From positions 17,812-81,811 of the forward strand of contig VBCA01000017.1 in the NCBI GenBank assembly GCA_005881575.1: DNA of 64,000 bases, given 5' to 3'. Positions 48,674 to 57,623 of the stretch are shown one piece after another. The stretch is from Betaproteobacteria bacterium (lineage in GTDB: Bacteria; Pseudomonadota; Gammaproteobacteria; Burkholderiales; SG8-39). Positions within the stretch are counted from its first letter, which is position 1. Each line of letters opens with the position of its first letter. Under the pieces are notes generated by a model, which searched no databases, was not told the origin of the DNA, and saw only the letters and a list, made by a program, of their open reading frames with translations. The position numbers and the translations under genes were made by a program.

Positions 48674-49699
48674 ATGGACCGAAATCTCCTTTCCAAAACC
48701 GCCGCGGCCATGGTCGCAAGAGGCAAAGGGCTGCTCGCAGCCGACGAGTCCAGCGGCACGTGCGAGAAGCGATTCAAGTCGGTGGGAGTCGAGTGCACGG
48801 AGGCCAACCGCCGTGCCTACCGCGATTTGCTGTTCACGACGAAAGGCATCGAGGAATTCGTAAGCGGGGTGATCCTGTTCGACGAAACCCTCCGCCAAAG
48901 CACGGTGTCGGGCAACGAGCCGTTCCCGAGATACCTCGAGAAAAAAGGTGTCATCCCCGGCATCAAGGTGGACAAGGGCACGCACGACCTCGCGCTCTCT
49001 CCCGGAGAAAAGGTGACCGAGGGACTCGACGGCCTGCGCGGCCGGCTCGAGGACTATTTCGGGCTCGGTGCGCGCTTTGCCAAGTGGCGCGCGGTGATCA
49101 CGATCGGTCCCGGGATCCCGAGCCACGCCTGCATCTACGCCAACGCGCACGCGCTGGCGCGCTACTCGGCGCTGTGCCAGGAGGCGTCCATCGTGCCCAT
49201 CGTCGAGCCCGAGGTGCTGCTCGACGGCGATCACACGATCGAGCGCTGCTACGAGGCCACCGAGGCAACGCTCTCTGCGGTATTCGCGGCCCTGCGCGCT
49301 CACAACGTGTCGTTCGAGCATACCGTTCTCAAGGCTTCGATGGTCGTCTCGGGCAAGGACTGTCCGAAGCAGGCCGGAGTCGAGCGCGTGGCGGAGGAAA
49401 CGATGCGCTGCCTGAAGCGCACCGTTCCCGCGGCCCTGCCCGGTGTCGTGTTTCTCTCGGGCGGTCAAAGCGATGAGGCCGCGACGGCGCACCTCAACGA
49501 AATGGCGAGAATGCCGGGGCTGCCTTGGCCGCTCACGTTCTCCTACAGCCGAGCGCTGCAGAATCCGTGCCTGAAGTCTTGGCGCGGCCAGTCGGGCAAC
49601 GTCGCAGCCGCTCAGCGGGCGTTCCATCACCGGGCCCGCATGAACGGACTCGCGGCTCAAGGAAAATACCGTCCGGAGCTTGAGAAACAGGCAGCATAG
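48674..49699 (+). CDS. fba: Class I fructose-bisphosphate aldolase
   Basis: This 341-residue Schiff-base aldolase has LLAADESSGTCEKRF near the start. FAKWRAVITIG carries a phosphate-binding Lys. PIVEPEVLLDGDH follows, with the imine-forming Lys220 in TVLKASMVVSG. These match the animal/plant-type class I family, not the zinc class II enzyme. ATG 48674 is chosen; a frame extending to 48575 begins inside pyk. purC follows after 3 bp. Confidence 0.95.
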   Translation: MDRNLLSKTAAAMVARGKGLLAADESSGTCEKRFKSVGVECTEANRRAYRDLLFTTKGIEEFVSGVILFDETLRQSTVSGNEPFPRYLEKKGVIPGIKVDKGTHDLALSPGEKVTEGLDGLRGRLEDYFGLGARFAKWRAVITIGPGIPSHACIYANAHALARYSALCQEASIVPIVEPEVLLDGDHTIERCYEATEATLSAVFAALRAHNVSFEHTVLKASMVVSGKDCPKQAGVERVAEETMRCLKRTVPAALPGVVFLSGGQSDEAATAHLNEMARMPGLPWPLTFSYSRALQNPCLKSWRGQSGNVAAAQRAFHHRARMNGLAAQGKYRPELEKQAA

Positions 49700-49702
49700 G
49701 GA

Positions 49703-50602
49703 ATGGCTTTCCCGCTCTACGAGTCGAATCTGAAGAGCCTGAAGCTGCTCGGCCGGGGCAAAGTCCGCGACATGTATGCAGTGGACGGCGACCGCTTGCT
49801 CATCGTCACCAGCGATCGGCTTTCGGCCTTCGATGTCGTGCTTCCCGATCCGATACCCGACAAGGGACGTGTGCTGAACGAAATGTCCAATTTCTGGTTC
49901 AGAAGGCTGGGACACATCGTGCCCAACCATCTCGACGTCGCCGCGCCCGAGTCGGTGGTGAAGGGCGGCGACGACGCGGCGCAGGTCAAAGGCCGCGCGG
50001 TGGTCGTGAAAAGACTCAAGCCGCTGCCGGTCGAGGCGGTGGTGCGCGGTTATCTCATCGGCTCGGGCTGGAAGGACTACCAGAAGACTGGCGCAGTTTG
50101 CGGCATTCGGCTGCCCGCGGGTCTGAAGCAGGCGGACAAGCTGCCGGAGGTGATTTTCACGCCGGCCACCAAGGCAGAAGCCGGCGCTCACGACCAGAAC
50201 ATATCGTACGAGCGGACTGAAAAGCTGATCGGCAAGACGCTTGCGGCCAAAGTGCGCGATGTGAGCCTGCGCCTATACCGCGAAGCGGCAGACTACGCCC
50301 GCGGGCGTGGCATCATCATCGCCGACACCAAGTTCGAGTTCGGGACGGATGAGAAGGGGAATCTGGTGCTGATCGACGAGGCGCTCACCGCGGATTCCTC
50401 GCGCTTCTGGCCCGCGGACCGGTACCAACCCGGTTCGAGCCCCCCGTCATTCGACAAGCAATACGTGCGCGACTACCTGGAAACCCTGGATTGGAACAAG
50501 ACACCGCCTGCGCCACGGCTCCCGGCGGAAGTGATCGCGAAGACTTCCGACAAGTACCGCGAAGCCCTTCGCCGTCTGACCGGGCACCCATTGGGAGGAT
50601 GA
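49703..50602 (+). CDS. purC: SAICAR synthetase
   Basis: This 299-residue ATP-grasp-like enzyme joins CAIR and aspartate in purine synthesis. Seen are [54 protein letters not shown] and [25 protein letters not shown] comes near the end. Length fits the longer SAICAR synthetase form (about 295). The stop overlaps the region before purE; a GGGAGG in the last codons is the purE ribosome site. Confidence 0.97.
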   Translation: MAFPLYESNLKSLKLLGRGKVRDMYAVDGDRLLIVTSDRLSAFDVVLPDPIPDKGRVLNEMSNFWFRRLGHIVPNHLDVAAPESVVKGGDDAAQVKGRAVVVKRLKPLPVEAVVRGYLIGSGWKDYQKTGAVCGIRLPAGLKQADKLPEVIFTPATKAEAGAHDQNISYERTEKLIGKTLAAKVRDVSLRLYREAADYARGRGIIIADTKFEFGTDEKGNLVLIDEALTADSSRFWPADRYQPGSSPPSFDKQYVRDYLETLDWNKTPPAPRLPAEVIAKTSDKYREALRRLTGHPLGG

Positions 50603-50604
50603 AA

Positions 50605-51099
50605 ATGGCTAGCCGCCCGCCGCTTGTCGGCATCGTCATGGGAAGCGCGAGCGATTGGGAGGTGATGCGCGAGGCGGCAAAGCAGCTCACCGATTTTTCT
50701 GTGCTCTACGAAGCCAAGGTACTTTCCGCGCACCGCTCGCCTGACGCGCTCACCGAATGGGTCGAACAGCTCGGTGCCAAAGGCGCCTGCTGTTTCATCG
50801 CGGGTGCCGGAGGTGCGGCGCACCTGGCCGGCGTGATCGCGGCAAAAACGACGCTCCCCGTGCTCGGGGTGCCGATGCCCTCCAAGTATCTGCATGGATT
50901 GGATTCATTGCTGTCGATCGTACAGATGCCCAAAGGAATCCCGGTGGCGACTTTTGCCATCGGTGAGGCGGGCGCCGCCAACGCGGGACTGTTTGCCGTC
51001 GCGATGCTTGCCCAGGGAGACGCGAAACTCGCCAAACTTCTCGCGCAGTTCCGCGCGGGCCAGGCCGAAGCGATAAAGAACGCCAAGCTGCCGGGTTGA
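50605..51099 (+). CDS. purE: N5-carboxyaminoimidazole ribonucleotide mutase
   Basis: This 164-residue protein has the PurE core [25 protein letters not shown] and [38 protein letters not shown] follows and resembles the bacterial class I mutase, which needs PurK. ATG 50605 has GGAGG at 6 nt; an ATG two codons upstream overlaps the purC stop. purK is not next to it as is common in related genomes; tsaC follows instead after 24 bp. Confidence 0.96.
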   Translation: MASRPPLVGIVMGSASDWEVMREAAKQLTDFSVLYEAKVLSAHRSPDALTEWVEQLGAKGACCFIAGAGGAAHLAGVIAAKTTLPVLGVPMPSKYLHGLDSLLSIVQMPKGIPVATFAIGEAGAANAGLFAVAMLAQGDAKLAKLLAQFRAGQAEAIKNAKLPG

Positions 51100-51123
51100 C
51101 ACGGGCTCCGTCCCGCTTTTTCC

Positions 51124-52092
51124 TTGCCTGCGAAAGTCGACGCGCTCCAATCCGTTCCGGTTCGGGATGCAGTGGCGATACTGCGACGCGGCGGCTTGGT
51201 TGCCTTTCCCACGGAGACCGTCTACGGACTGGGCGCCGACGCGTCCAATCCCGACGCGGTAGCGCGAATCTACCAGGTCAAGGGCCGTCCCGCGGGGCAT
51301 CCTGTCATCGTCCATATCGGCGACATCGGGCAGTTGGCTCGCTGGGCGCGCGATGTTCCCGAGGCTGCGACCAAACTCGCAACGCACTTTTGGCCGGGGC
51401 CGCTGACCCTGGTGCTGAGGCGTGCGCCAAACGTCGATAGTCAGCTCAGCGGCGGCCAGGATACGATCGGCCTCCGCGTCCCCGGGCATCCGGTCGCTCT
51501 TCAGCTTCTCAGGGAATTTGGCGGAGGCATAGCTGCCCCGTCGGCCAACCGGTTCGGCCGGATCAGCCCGACGACGGCGGAGCATGTGCGAAGCGATCTG
51601 GCGAGCGAAGTCGAACTGATCCTGGATGGAGGCGCGTGCGAGATCGGCATCGAATCCACGATCGTGGATCTCTCTCGCGGCAGGCCCGTGCTCCTTCGGC
51701 CCGGCCGAATCGCTGCGGGGGATATCGCTGCTCAGCTCGGCGTCGCGCCCTTGGCGCGCGATTCAGCTGCCCCGCGCGCGCCCGGGGAACTCGCGGCACA
51801 CTACGCGCCCCGGCAACCCCTTCGGCTCATCGCATCGGACCGATGGGAGCGAAGCGTACAGGGCAGTTCGCGTGGGCGAGGCGTGCTGTCATTCCGTTCC
51901 GCTCCGGAGGGGGACATGAGCGCGATGTGGATCGAAGGGCCGAGGGAGCCGTGGCGATACGGGCACGACCTTTACGCGAACCTGCGCGCGCTCGATTCGT
52001 CCGGCTGCGATCGAATTCTGGTAGAGGGGCCCCCCGATACGCTCGAATGGGCCGCGATCCGGGACCGACTCACTCGCGCAGGCTCGGTCTGA
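51124..52092 (+). CDS. tsaC: L-threonylcarbamoyladenylate synthase (Sua5 type)
   Basis: This 322-residue enzyme makes threonylcarbamoyl-AMP for the t6A37 modification of ANN-decoding tRNAs. The YrdC domain has RRGGLVAFPTETVYGLGADA, YQVKGRPAGHPVIVHIG and LRVPGHPVALQLL. A C-terminal Sua5 domain begins APGELAAHYAPRQPL. The two-domain length (about 320) supports the Sua5 rather than the short TsaC form. The start is TTG 51124, with a weak ribosome site. Confidence 0.93.
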   Translation: MPAKVDALQSVPVRDAVAILRRGGLVAFPTETVYGLGADASNPDAVARIYQVKGRPAGHPVIVHIGDIGQLARWARDVPEAATKLATHFWPGPLTLVLRRAPNVDSQLSGGQDTIGLRVPGHPVALQLLREFGGGIAAPSANRFGRISPTTAEHVRSDLASEVELILDGGACEIGIESTIVDLSRGRPVLLRPGRIAAGDIAAQLGVAPLARDSAAPRAPGELAAHYAPRQPLRLIASDRWERSVQGSSRGRGVLSFRSAPEGDMSAMWIEGPREPWRYGHDLYANLRALDSSGCDRILVEGPPDTLEWAAIRDRLTRAGSV

Positions 52093-52185
52093 AATGCAAG
52101 CTTGTCACGATGCCTCTGCGAGTCGGGTTCTTGATCTGCGCGGCGTTGAGGAAGAAAGGAATTGCGGCTAAAATTATCGTGGCGT

Positions 52186-52261
<76 letters not shown>

Positions 52262-52309
52262 CCGCCCGCGGATTTGACGTATTGTGGGTCTAGCCCACCT
52301 CATGGACGC

Positions 52310-53401
52310 ATGCCCACGCCCCTCAAACTCCTGATTCTCGAAGACAACACCTTCGACGCCGAGCTCGAAGTAGGGAGGCTTCAAGCCGCCGGCTATGACT
52401 GCGACTGGAAGCAAGTGCAGACGCGGGAGGAATTCGAGGCTTGCCTCGATCGCCCGGAGTTCGAGTTGATCCTCGCCGACTATAACCTTCCGGATTTCGA
52501 CGGGCTGAGCGCGCTAAGCCTGCTGAGGGAGCGCGGACTGGAAATTCCCTTCGTTCTCATCTCCGGCACGCTCGGAGAGGAACGCGCCATCGAGAGCCTC
52601 AAAGCGGGCGCCACTGACTACGTGATGAAGGAAAGGCTCGAGCGCCTTGCGCCGGTTGTCACGCGCGCCTTGAATGACCGCCTTGAGCGAGCCAATCGCA
52701 GCGCCGCGCAACAGGCGCTGCGGGACGCCCACCGCAGGTTGCAGGCGCTTTCGGTGCGACTCCTCCAGGTGGAGGAAACCGAGCGTCGCCGCATAGCGCG
52801 CGAATTGCACGACGGTATCGGGCAGCTGCTCACTGCGGTCAAATTGCGCCTCGCGGGCCTCAATCCGTCCTCAGCGGACTACGGCTCTCGCCGGGGCGAA
52901 TGCGTTGCGGCGATCGACGATGCGCTCGAGCAAGTGCGTCGCGTGTCGCGCGACCTGAGACCCTCACAACTGGATGATCTCGGTCTATTGGCGGCGTTGC
53001 GCTCGCACCTCGACCAGCAGGCAAGCAGCGCCGGATTCAAGCCGAATTTCACGCATGAGGGGGTACCCCAGCGTCTCGCTGCTGAGATCGAGACCACGTG
53101 CTTTCGCATCGCGCAGGAGGCCCTTACCAATATTGTGCGCCACGCACAGGCGAGCGAAGTTTGGGTTACGCTCGCCGGCACGGAGGAGGAATTGCGTTTG
53201 GAAGTGCGCGACAACGGTCGGGGTTTCGATGTCGCGGCCGCGCGGCTGCGTGCGACGGCGGGCAGCAGCATGGGGCTGCTGAGCATGGAAGAACGCGCTA
53301 CGCTTGCGGGGGGGCGGCTCGCGATCGACTCGGCTCTCTCGCGGGAGACGCGGTTGAGCCTTACGCTCCCTCTGGTGCCGGCCGGCGCGGAACAAGCATG
53401 A
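52310..53401 (+). CDS. Receiver-HisKA_3 hybrid histidine kinase (NarX/UhpB-type core)
   Basis: This 363-residue cytoplasmic protein starts with a receiver domain (LILEDNTFDAE, phospho-Asp57 in LILADYNLPDFDG). A coiled-coil linker leads to a HisKA_3 dimerisation domain with His167 in RRRIARELHDGIGQLLTAV. The C-terminal HATPase has FRIAQEALTNIVRHAQ and VRDNGRGFD. There is no sensor domain or membrane segment, so the receiver is its likely input. ATG 52310 is preferred over a frame running back into the tRNA. Its stop overlaps the response regulator start by 4 bp (ATGA). Confidence 0.92.
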   Translation: MPTPLKLLILEDNTFDAELEVGRLQAAGYDCDWKQVQTREEFEACLDRPEFELILADYNLPDFDGLSALSLLRERGLEIPFVLISGTLGEERAIESLKAGATDYVMKERLERLAPVVTRALNDRLERANRSAAQQALRDAHRRLQALSVRLLQVEETERRRIARELHDGIGQLLTAVKLRLAGLNPSSADYGSRRGECVAAIDDALEQVRRVSRDLRPSQLDDLGLLAALRSHLDQQASSAGFKPNFTHEGVPQRLAAEIETTCFRIAQEALTNIVRHAQASEVWVTLAGTEEELRLEVRDNGRGFDVAAARLRATAGSSMGLLSMEERATLAGGRLAIDSALSRETRLSLTLPLVPAGAEQA

Positions 53402-54051
53402 TCCCGGTGCGCGTCCTTCTCGCCGATGATCACGCGTTGGTGCGCGCTGGAATACGCGCGCTCCTGGAGAGTCTGGAAGGGGTCACGGTCGTGGCCGAAG
53501 CAGGCACCGGCAGCGAGGTGCTTGAGCTTGCGCGCAAGCATCACCCGGATGTCGTACTGCTTGACATTTCCATGCCTGGACTCGGAGGACTCGAAGCAAG
53601 CGCTCTGCTCAAGCAAGAGCTTCCGGAGGTGCGAGTGGTAATGCTCTCCATGCACGCCAACGAGGAATACGTGCTGCAGGCGCTGCGCGCGGGAGCTTCA
53701 GGCTACATGCTCAAGGATTCCGCGACCGCTGAACTGGAGCTCGCTCTACAAGCGGTGATACAAGGCGAAACCTATCTCAGCCCGCGCATATCAAAACAGA
53801 TGGTGGAAGGCTACGTGCAGCGGGTCGGGGGCGAGCAGCCCAAGTCCGACAACCTTACGCCGCGGCAGCGCCAAGTCCTGCAGCTCATCGCCGGGGGTCA
53901 CAGCACCAAGGAAATCGCCTATCGCCTCGAGCTTTCCGTGAAGACCGTGGAAACCCATCGTGCTCAGCTGATGGATCGCTTGCAGATCCGCGATATCGCC
54001 GGTCTGGTGAAGTACGCAATCCGCAACGGCCTCGTCACCACCGCAAAATAA
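53398..54051 (+). CDS. NarL/LuxR-family response regulator
   Basis: This 217-residue protein has a receiver domain (VLLADDHALVRAGIRALLES, phospho-Asp56 in VVLLDISMPGLGG) and a LuxR-type helix-turn-helix (LTPRQRQVLQLIAGGHSTKE). SVKTVETHRAQLMDRLQI follows as the recognition helix. It is translationally coupled to the kinase gene before it and is its expected partner. The target genes are unknown. An upstream in-frame opening from 53098 lies inside the kinase gene and is rejected. Confidence 0.94.
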   Translation: MIPVRVLLADDHALVRAGIRALLESLEGVTVVAEAGTGSEVLELARKHHPDVVLLDISMPGLGGLEASALLKQELPEVRVVMLSMHANEEYVLQALRAGASGYMLKDSATAELELALQAVIQGETYLSPRISKQMVEGYVQRVGGEQPKSDNLTPRQRQVLQLIAGGHSTKEIAYRLELSVKTVETHRAQLMDRLQIRDIAGLVKYAIRNGLVTTAK

Positions 54052-54241
54052 TAGGCTTTTAAATCAAGAGATTTTCTCGCAACCCCGGCCTGCTCTTAAG
54101 GTATTTAGCGTGCCTTGCTCAGGGCTGGCCCGATAGGCTCATCCTCCGTCTCGCTCTAAGGTGTCGGGTATCGCCCACAGGCGGTTCGCCGCGCGCGCCT
54201 AAAGCGGCACGCCGCCTGCTCGCGTCCGAGAGGGGGAGACG

Positions 54242-54379
54242 TTGAAGCGCATCAGGGTCATGGTCGTCGACGACAGCTTGCCATTCGCAAGCGCGGTCGG
54301 GCAGTTTCTTGGACGGGTGATCGACTTGAAGCGCGAGGTCGTAGACGCGCGCAGGCACGGGCTATTCCATGCCGCCTGA
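54242..54379 (+). pseudogene. Truncated receiver-domain remnant
   Basis: A 45-codon frame opens with TTG behind AGGGGGAG. It reads KRIRVMVVDDSLPFASAVGQ, the first strand and helix of a response regulator with the paired Asp. It then loses similarity and stops at 54377-54379. The phospho-acceptor region and the rest are missing. It overlaps the next receiver gene by 11 bp. It may be a decayed or deleted response regulator, or a short expressed leader frame. Confidence 0.55.
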
Positions 54380-54821
54380 GGACGGCCCGCTCGGCCTTTC
54401 CACGAGCGAGACTGGGTCACAGTCGAGCGTCCTCCTGCTCGACGACGACGAGAGGGATCTGACGCTGCTCGAAGAGATCCTGCGCCCCGACGGATTCCGG
54501 GTGCTGAAGACGACCGATCCGACCCGCGCCTTCGAGCTCCTCGCGAGTCATCCGGTCAGGATCGTGATTTCCGATCAAAACATGCCGGGGCTCACCGGGG
54601 TGGAGTTCCTGAGCCAGGTGAGAAAGCTCTATCCCGAGGTGATAAGAATAGTCTTTACCAACTCACAGGATCCCAAGGTGTTCGCCGACGCCGTCAGCAA
54701 AGCCGCCATTCACAAGTTCATCATGAAACACTGGCACGGCGAGCGGTTGCGCGCGGAGGTGCGAGAGGCGTCTCGTCGTTATCGTCCGAAAAACGGGACG
54801 CTCCCCTCATCCGCAAAATAG
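54369..54821 (+). CDS. Stand-alone receiver-domain protein
   Basis: This 150-residue protein is a single CheY-like domain. VLLLDDDERDLTLLEEIL gives the acidic pair, and Asp69 in IVISDQNMPGLTGVEF is the likely phospho-acceptor. The conserved Lys is in FIMKHW. There is a poorly conserved 18-residue N-terminal tail and no output domain. It could act as a phosphate sink or relay with the kinase at 52.3 kb. It is convergent with the permease gene. Confidence 0.85.
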   Translation: MPPEDGPLGLSTSETGSQSSVLLLDDDERDLTLLEEILRPDGFRVLKTTDPTRAFELLASHPVRIVISDQNMPGLTGVEFLSQVRKLYPEVIRIVFTNSQDPKVFADAVSKAAIHKFIMKHWHGERLRAEVREASRRYRPKNGTLPSSAK

Positions 54822-54829
54822 AGTCGCTG

Positions 54830-56794
54830 CTAGACGCTCAATTTCATCGGCAGGATGACCATCTGCATGCCGCGCAGATGGAAGCGGCGCTGCAGCGCCA
54901 TCGCCGCCTGATTGTGCAGTATCTGCGTCAACCAGTTGTCCTCGTCGAAAATGAGCTTGCTCGTGAAGAAAATGGCGTTGGGGAACTCGCCCAGGACGCG
55001 TTCGGCGAGCCTCGTGAATTCATCGATCGGATCGGTGCCGAAGGATAGGTATGACTTCGCTGCCCATCCCTTGCTGTTGCAGAAGTTGACGAAGTAGGAA
55101 AGCGAGGCCTTCGCCTCCACCTTCATCGCTTCGAGGTCCTCGCGCCCGCCAAAGCTCTGCGCGTCCACGGTGCGCGCGTTGACGAAAATGAAGTTCCTGA
55201 AGTGGTCCGGGAACATCCGCTGCACCCAGAGCAAGGCATGCAGCCCCCCGCCGCGCGAGGAGCCTACCAGAAACACCGCGGTGGGCCGACTGGGGTCAGG
55301 CTTGGGCGGATTGGCGACGCTGCCGAAGGGAATGCCAGAAAAGTCGGCGTCGATTTTCTTCAACTGCGCCTTGGTCCATTCGTAGTGGTTGCGTATGGTC
55401 ACGCATACCGCAATGATCGCGGCGATGATGAGAACTGCCAGCCATCCGCCTTCAAGGAACTTCTCGGCGAGCAGCATGAGCAGAATGCCCGCACACACCA
55501 GGAACCCCGCCGCGGACAGCGCGAGCCTACCGAGCCAGTTTCGCCCCGCTCGCAGGCGGGCCCAGTACAGGCACAGGCCGAAGAGCGACACTGCGAAGGT
55601 CAGGAACACGCTCAGGCTGTATAGAACGACTAGCGTCGAAACGCTGCCGGCTGTCCACAAAAGGATGATGAGCGATCCGAGCCCCATGACGAGGATGCCG
55701 TTCTGGGTGACGAGCCGTGTCGACAAATAGCGGAACTGGTGCGGCACCCAGGAATCGGCGGCCATGTTGGAGAGCACTGCCGGACCGCCGAGGAAACCGG
55801 TGTTGGCGGCGACGAAGAGAAGCCCTGCTTCGAGTGCGAGCACGACCAGCAACGCAATCCCGCTGTCGCGGGTTTCCCAGCCGAAGCTGTCTATGATCGC
55901 TCCAAAGGCCACCGCGTTGAGCGTCCGTCCTTCCACTGGACGCGCGCCCCACAGCAGGTACAGCAGGATGATCCCGCCGGCGGTGAAGGCGAGCGACAGC
56001 GCCATGTAGAGCATGGTGACCTTGCCAGTGTGCACTCGCGGCTCCGCGAGCACGTTGACGTTGTTCGACACCGCTTCGATCCCGGTGTAGGTGCCGCCTC
56101 CCTGGGAATAGGCGAGCAGGAGCAGCGCCGCGACGCCTGTCCAGCCGAGCTGCGCCGAAAGTTCCGAGGTTCCACGCCAGACATCGGGCACCAGAGTCGG
56201 CAGCACCGTCGCATGGGAGAGCACGCCGTACACGATCAGGAACGCGTGCGTGAGAATGAAACCGACAAAGATCGGCAGCAGGACCGTGATCGCTTCCCTC
56301 ATCCCACGCAGGTTGAGCAGCACGAGCCCCACGATGAACGCGACTTCGGTTGCAAGCTTGTATGGTTGGAAGGGGAGGGGAAACAGCGAGAACAGGGCAT
56401 CGACCCCGCTCGCGATCGAAATCGAGACGGTGAGCACGTAATCGAGAATGAGCGCGGCGCCCGAGACGAGGCCCGCATAGGGGCCGATCAAGCGCGTGGC
56501 GACCCGGTAGCCGCCCCCGCCCGTGGGAAACAGCTCGATGACCTGGTTGTAGGCGAGCGCGATGATGAACACGGTCGCTGCCGTGGCGAGCGCGAGGTAA
56601 AGGCCCAGATCCGTATGCTCGCCCAGCGCGCGAAAAGCCTCTTCGGGACCATAGCAGGAGGAGGATATCCCGTCCGCTCCAAGCCCCACCCAGGCGAAAA
56701 AGGCGACGAGCGCGATATGCCTTCGCGTCTTCGTATCCAAGGGGTCGAGCGGCTTGCCGAACAACTTCTGTCGCAGCTTGGCAAGCGCTCTCAT
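54830..56794 (-). CDS. KimA-like APC-superfamily permease
   Basis: This 654-residue protein has about 12 transmembrane helices and a C-terminal cytosolic domain of about 150 residues. GISSSCYGPEEAF, FPTGGGGYRVATRLIGPYAG, AYSQGGGTYTGIEAVSNNV and VAANTGFLGGPAVLSNMAA resemble the YdaO/KimA potassium transporter group. The tail motif ILHNQAAMALQRRF also does. Potassium uptake is possible, but amino-acid transport cannot be excluded. Its start overlaps the stop of the TPR gene by 4 bp (ATGA), implying coupling. Confidence 0.8.
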   Translation of the reverse strand: MRALAKLRQKLFGKPLDPLDTKTRRHIALVAFFAWVGLGADGISSSCYGPEEAFRALGEHTDLGLYLALATAATVFIIALAYNQVIELFPTGGGGYRVATRLIGPYAGLVSGAALILDYVLTVSISIASGVDALFSLFPLPFQPYKLATEVAFIVGLVLLNLRGMREAITVLLPIFVGFILTHAFLIVYGVLSHATVLPTLVPDVWRGTSELSAQLGWTGVAALLLLAYSQGGGTYTGIEAVSNNVNVLAEPRVHTGKVTMLYMALSLAFTAGGIILLYLLWGARPVEGRTLNAVAFGAIIDSFGWETRDSGIALLVVLALEAGLLFVAANTGFLGGPAVLSNMAADSWVPHQFRYLSTRLVTQNGILVMGLGSLIILLWTAGSVSTLVVLYSLSVFLTFAVSLFGLCLYWARLRAGRNWLGRLALSAAGFLVCAGILLMLLAEKFLEGGWLAVLIIAAIIAVCVTIRNHYEWTKAQLKKIDADFSGIPFGSVANPPKPDPSRPTAVFLVGSSRGGGLHALLWVQRMFPDHFRNFIFVNARTVDAQSFGGREDLEAMKVEAKASLSYFVNFCNSKGWAAKSYLSFGTDPIDEFTRLAERVLGEFPNAIFFTSKLIFDEDNWLTQILHNQAAMALQRRFHLRGMQMVILPMKLSV

Positions 56795-57138
56795 GCGCCG
56801 GTTGCCTTGCCCGAAGCGATGGCCTTTTCGAGGCGGCGCGCGAACACGGTCATTTCCTTCGCCGCCTGCCGGTCACCCTTGGCCTGAGCGACCTCGATGC
56901 CTTTGCGGTAGGCCGCGAGCGCCTCGTCGCCCCGTCCATGTTCGGCGAGCGCTTTCCCGAGGAGTTTCCACGCTGCGGAATATGCCGGGTCTTTTTCGAC
57001 TGCCGCATTGAGGTGCGCGATGGCGGGTCCGAATTCGGCGCACTTCAGGTACTCGCTCCCGAGAGAAAAACGCAAGAGCGCGCCGTCCCTGGGCGTGCCC
57101 ACGAGCTTCAAGAGATTGACCATCTGCTGCGAAGTCAT
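56791..57138 (-). CDS. Small TPR-repeat protein
   Basis: A 115-residue protein with about two TPR motifs: LLRFSLGSEYLKCAEFGPAI, then NAAVEKDPAYSAAWKLLGKA and LAEHGRGDEALAAYRKGIEV. It is a soluble scaffold or adaptor with no signal peptide. ATG 57138 is chosen because the repeat similarity starts there; an upstream frame to 57297 overlaps ridA. It is translationally coupled to the permease gene, so it may serve that transporter. No function can be assigned. Confidence 0.75.
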   Translation of the reverse strand: MTSQQMVNLLKLVGTPRDGALLRFSLGSEYLKCAEFGPAIAHLNAAVEKDPAYSAAWKLLGKALAEHGRGDEALAAYRKGIEVAQAKGDRQAAKEMTVFARRLEKAIASGKATGA

Positions 57139-57217
57139 CGGGGATACCGGGATGCTGGCGCCGCCCAGCCGAGCGCGGATATTATAACCGCTCGCTCCCG
57201 CTGACTTCATACTCAAC

Positions 57218-57601
57218 ATGACACGATCCACCGTTTCCACTTCGAACGCGCCAGCTGCGATCGGCACATATTCCCAGGCGGTGCGCGCCGGTGGCACGCT
57301 CTATCTTTCCGGCCAGATCGGGCTGGACCCGACAACCGGGCAGCTCGTCGATGGAATCGAGAACCAGATCCATCGCGTTTTCGCCAACCTGAAGGCCGTT
57401 TCCGAGGCCGGAGGCGGGTCGCTCGCGGACGCGGTCAAGCTCACCGTCTATCTGACCGACTTGTCGCATTTCGCCCGCGTCAACGAGATCATGGCTCGAT
57501 ATTTCGAGAAGCCGTATCCGGCGCGCGCCGCAGTCGGCGTTGCGGCTCTCCCGCGCGGCGCGCTGGTCGAAGCGGATGCGATCCTCGTGTTACAGGGTTG
57601 A
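57218..57601 (+). CDS. ridA: RidA-family imine/enamine deaminase
   Basis: This 127-residue trimeric enzyme hydrolyses reactive imines such as 2-aminoacrylate. [37 protein letters not shown] and [19 protein letters not shown] carry the substrate Arg and Tyr/Ser positions of the family. It is divergent from the TPR gene and 22 bp before recG, so it may be co-transcribed with recG. Confidence 0.93.
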   Translation: MTRSTVSTSNAPAAIGTYSQAVRAGGTLYLSGQIGLDPTTGQLVDGIENQIHRVFANLKAVSEAGGGSLADAVKLTVYLTDLSHFARVNEIMARYFEKPYPARAAVGVAALPRGALVEADAILVLQG

Positions 57602-57623
57602 CACCGGGATCGAGGGATCAGTC

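Noticed and set aside
48626..50191. 521-codon minus-strand frame
   Set aside because: It runs opposite fba and purC, both certain genes, and shows no recognisable motif.
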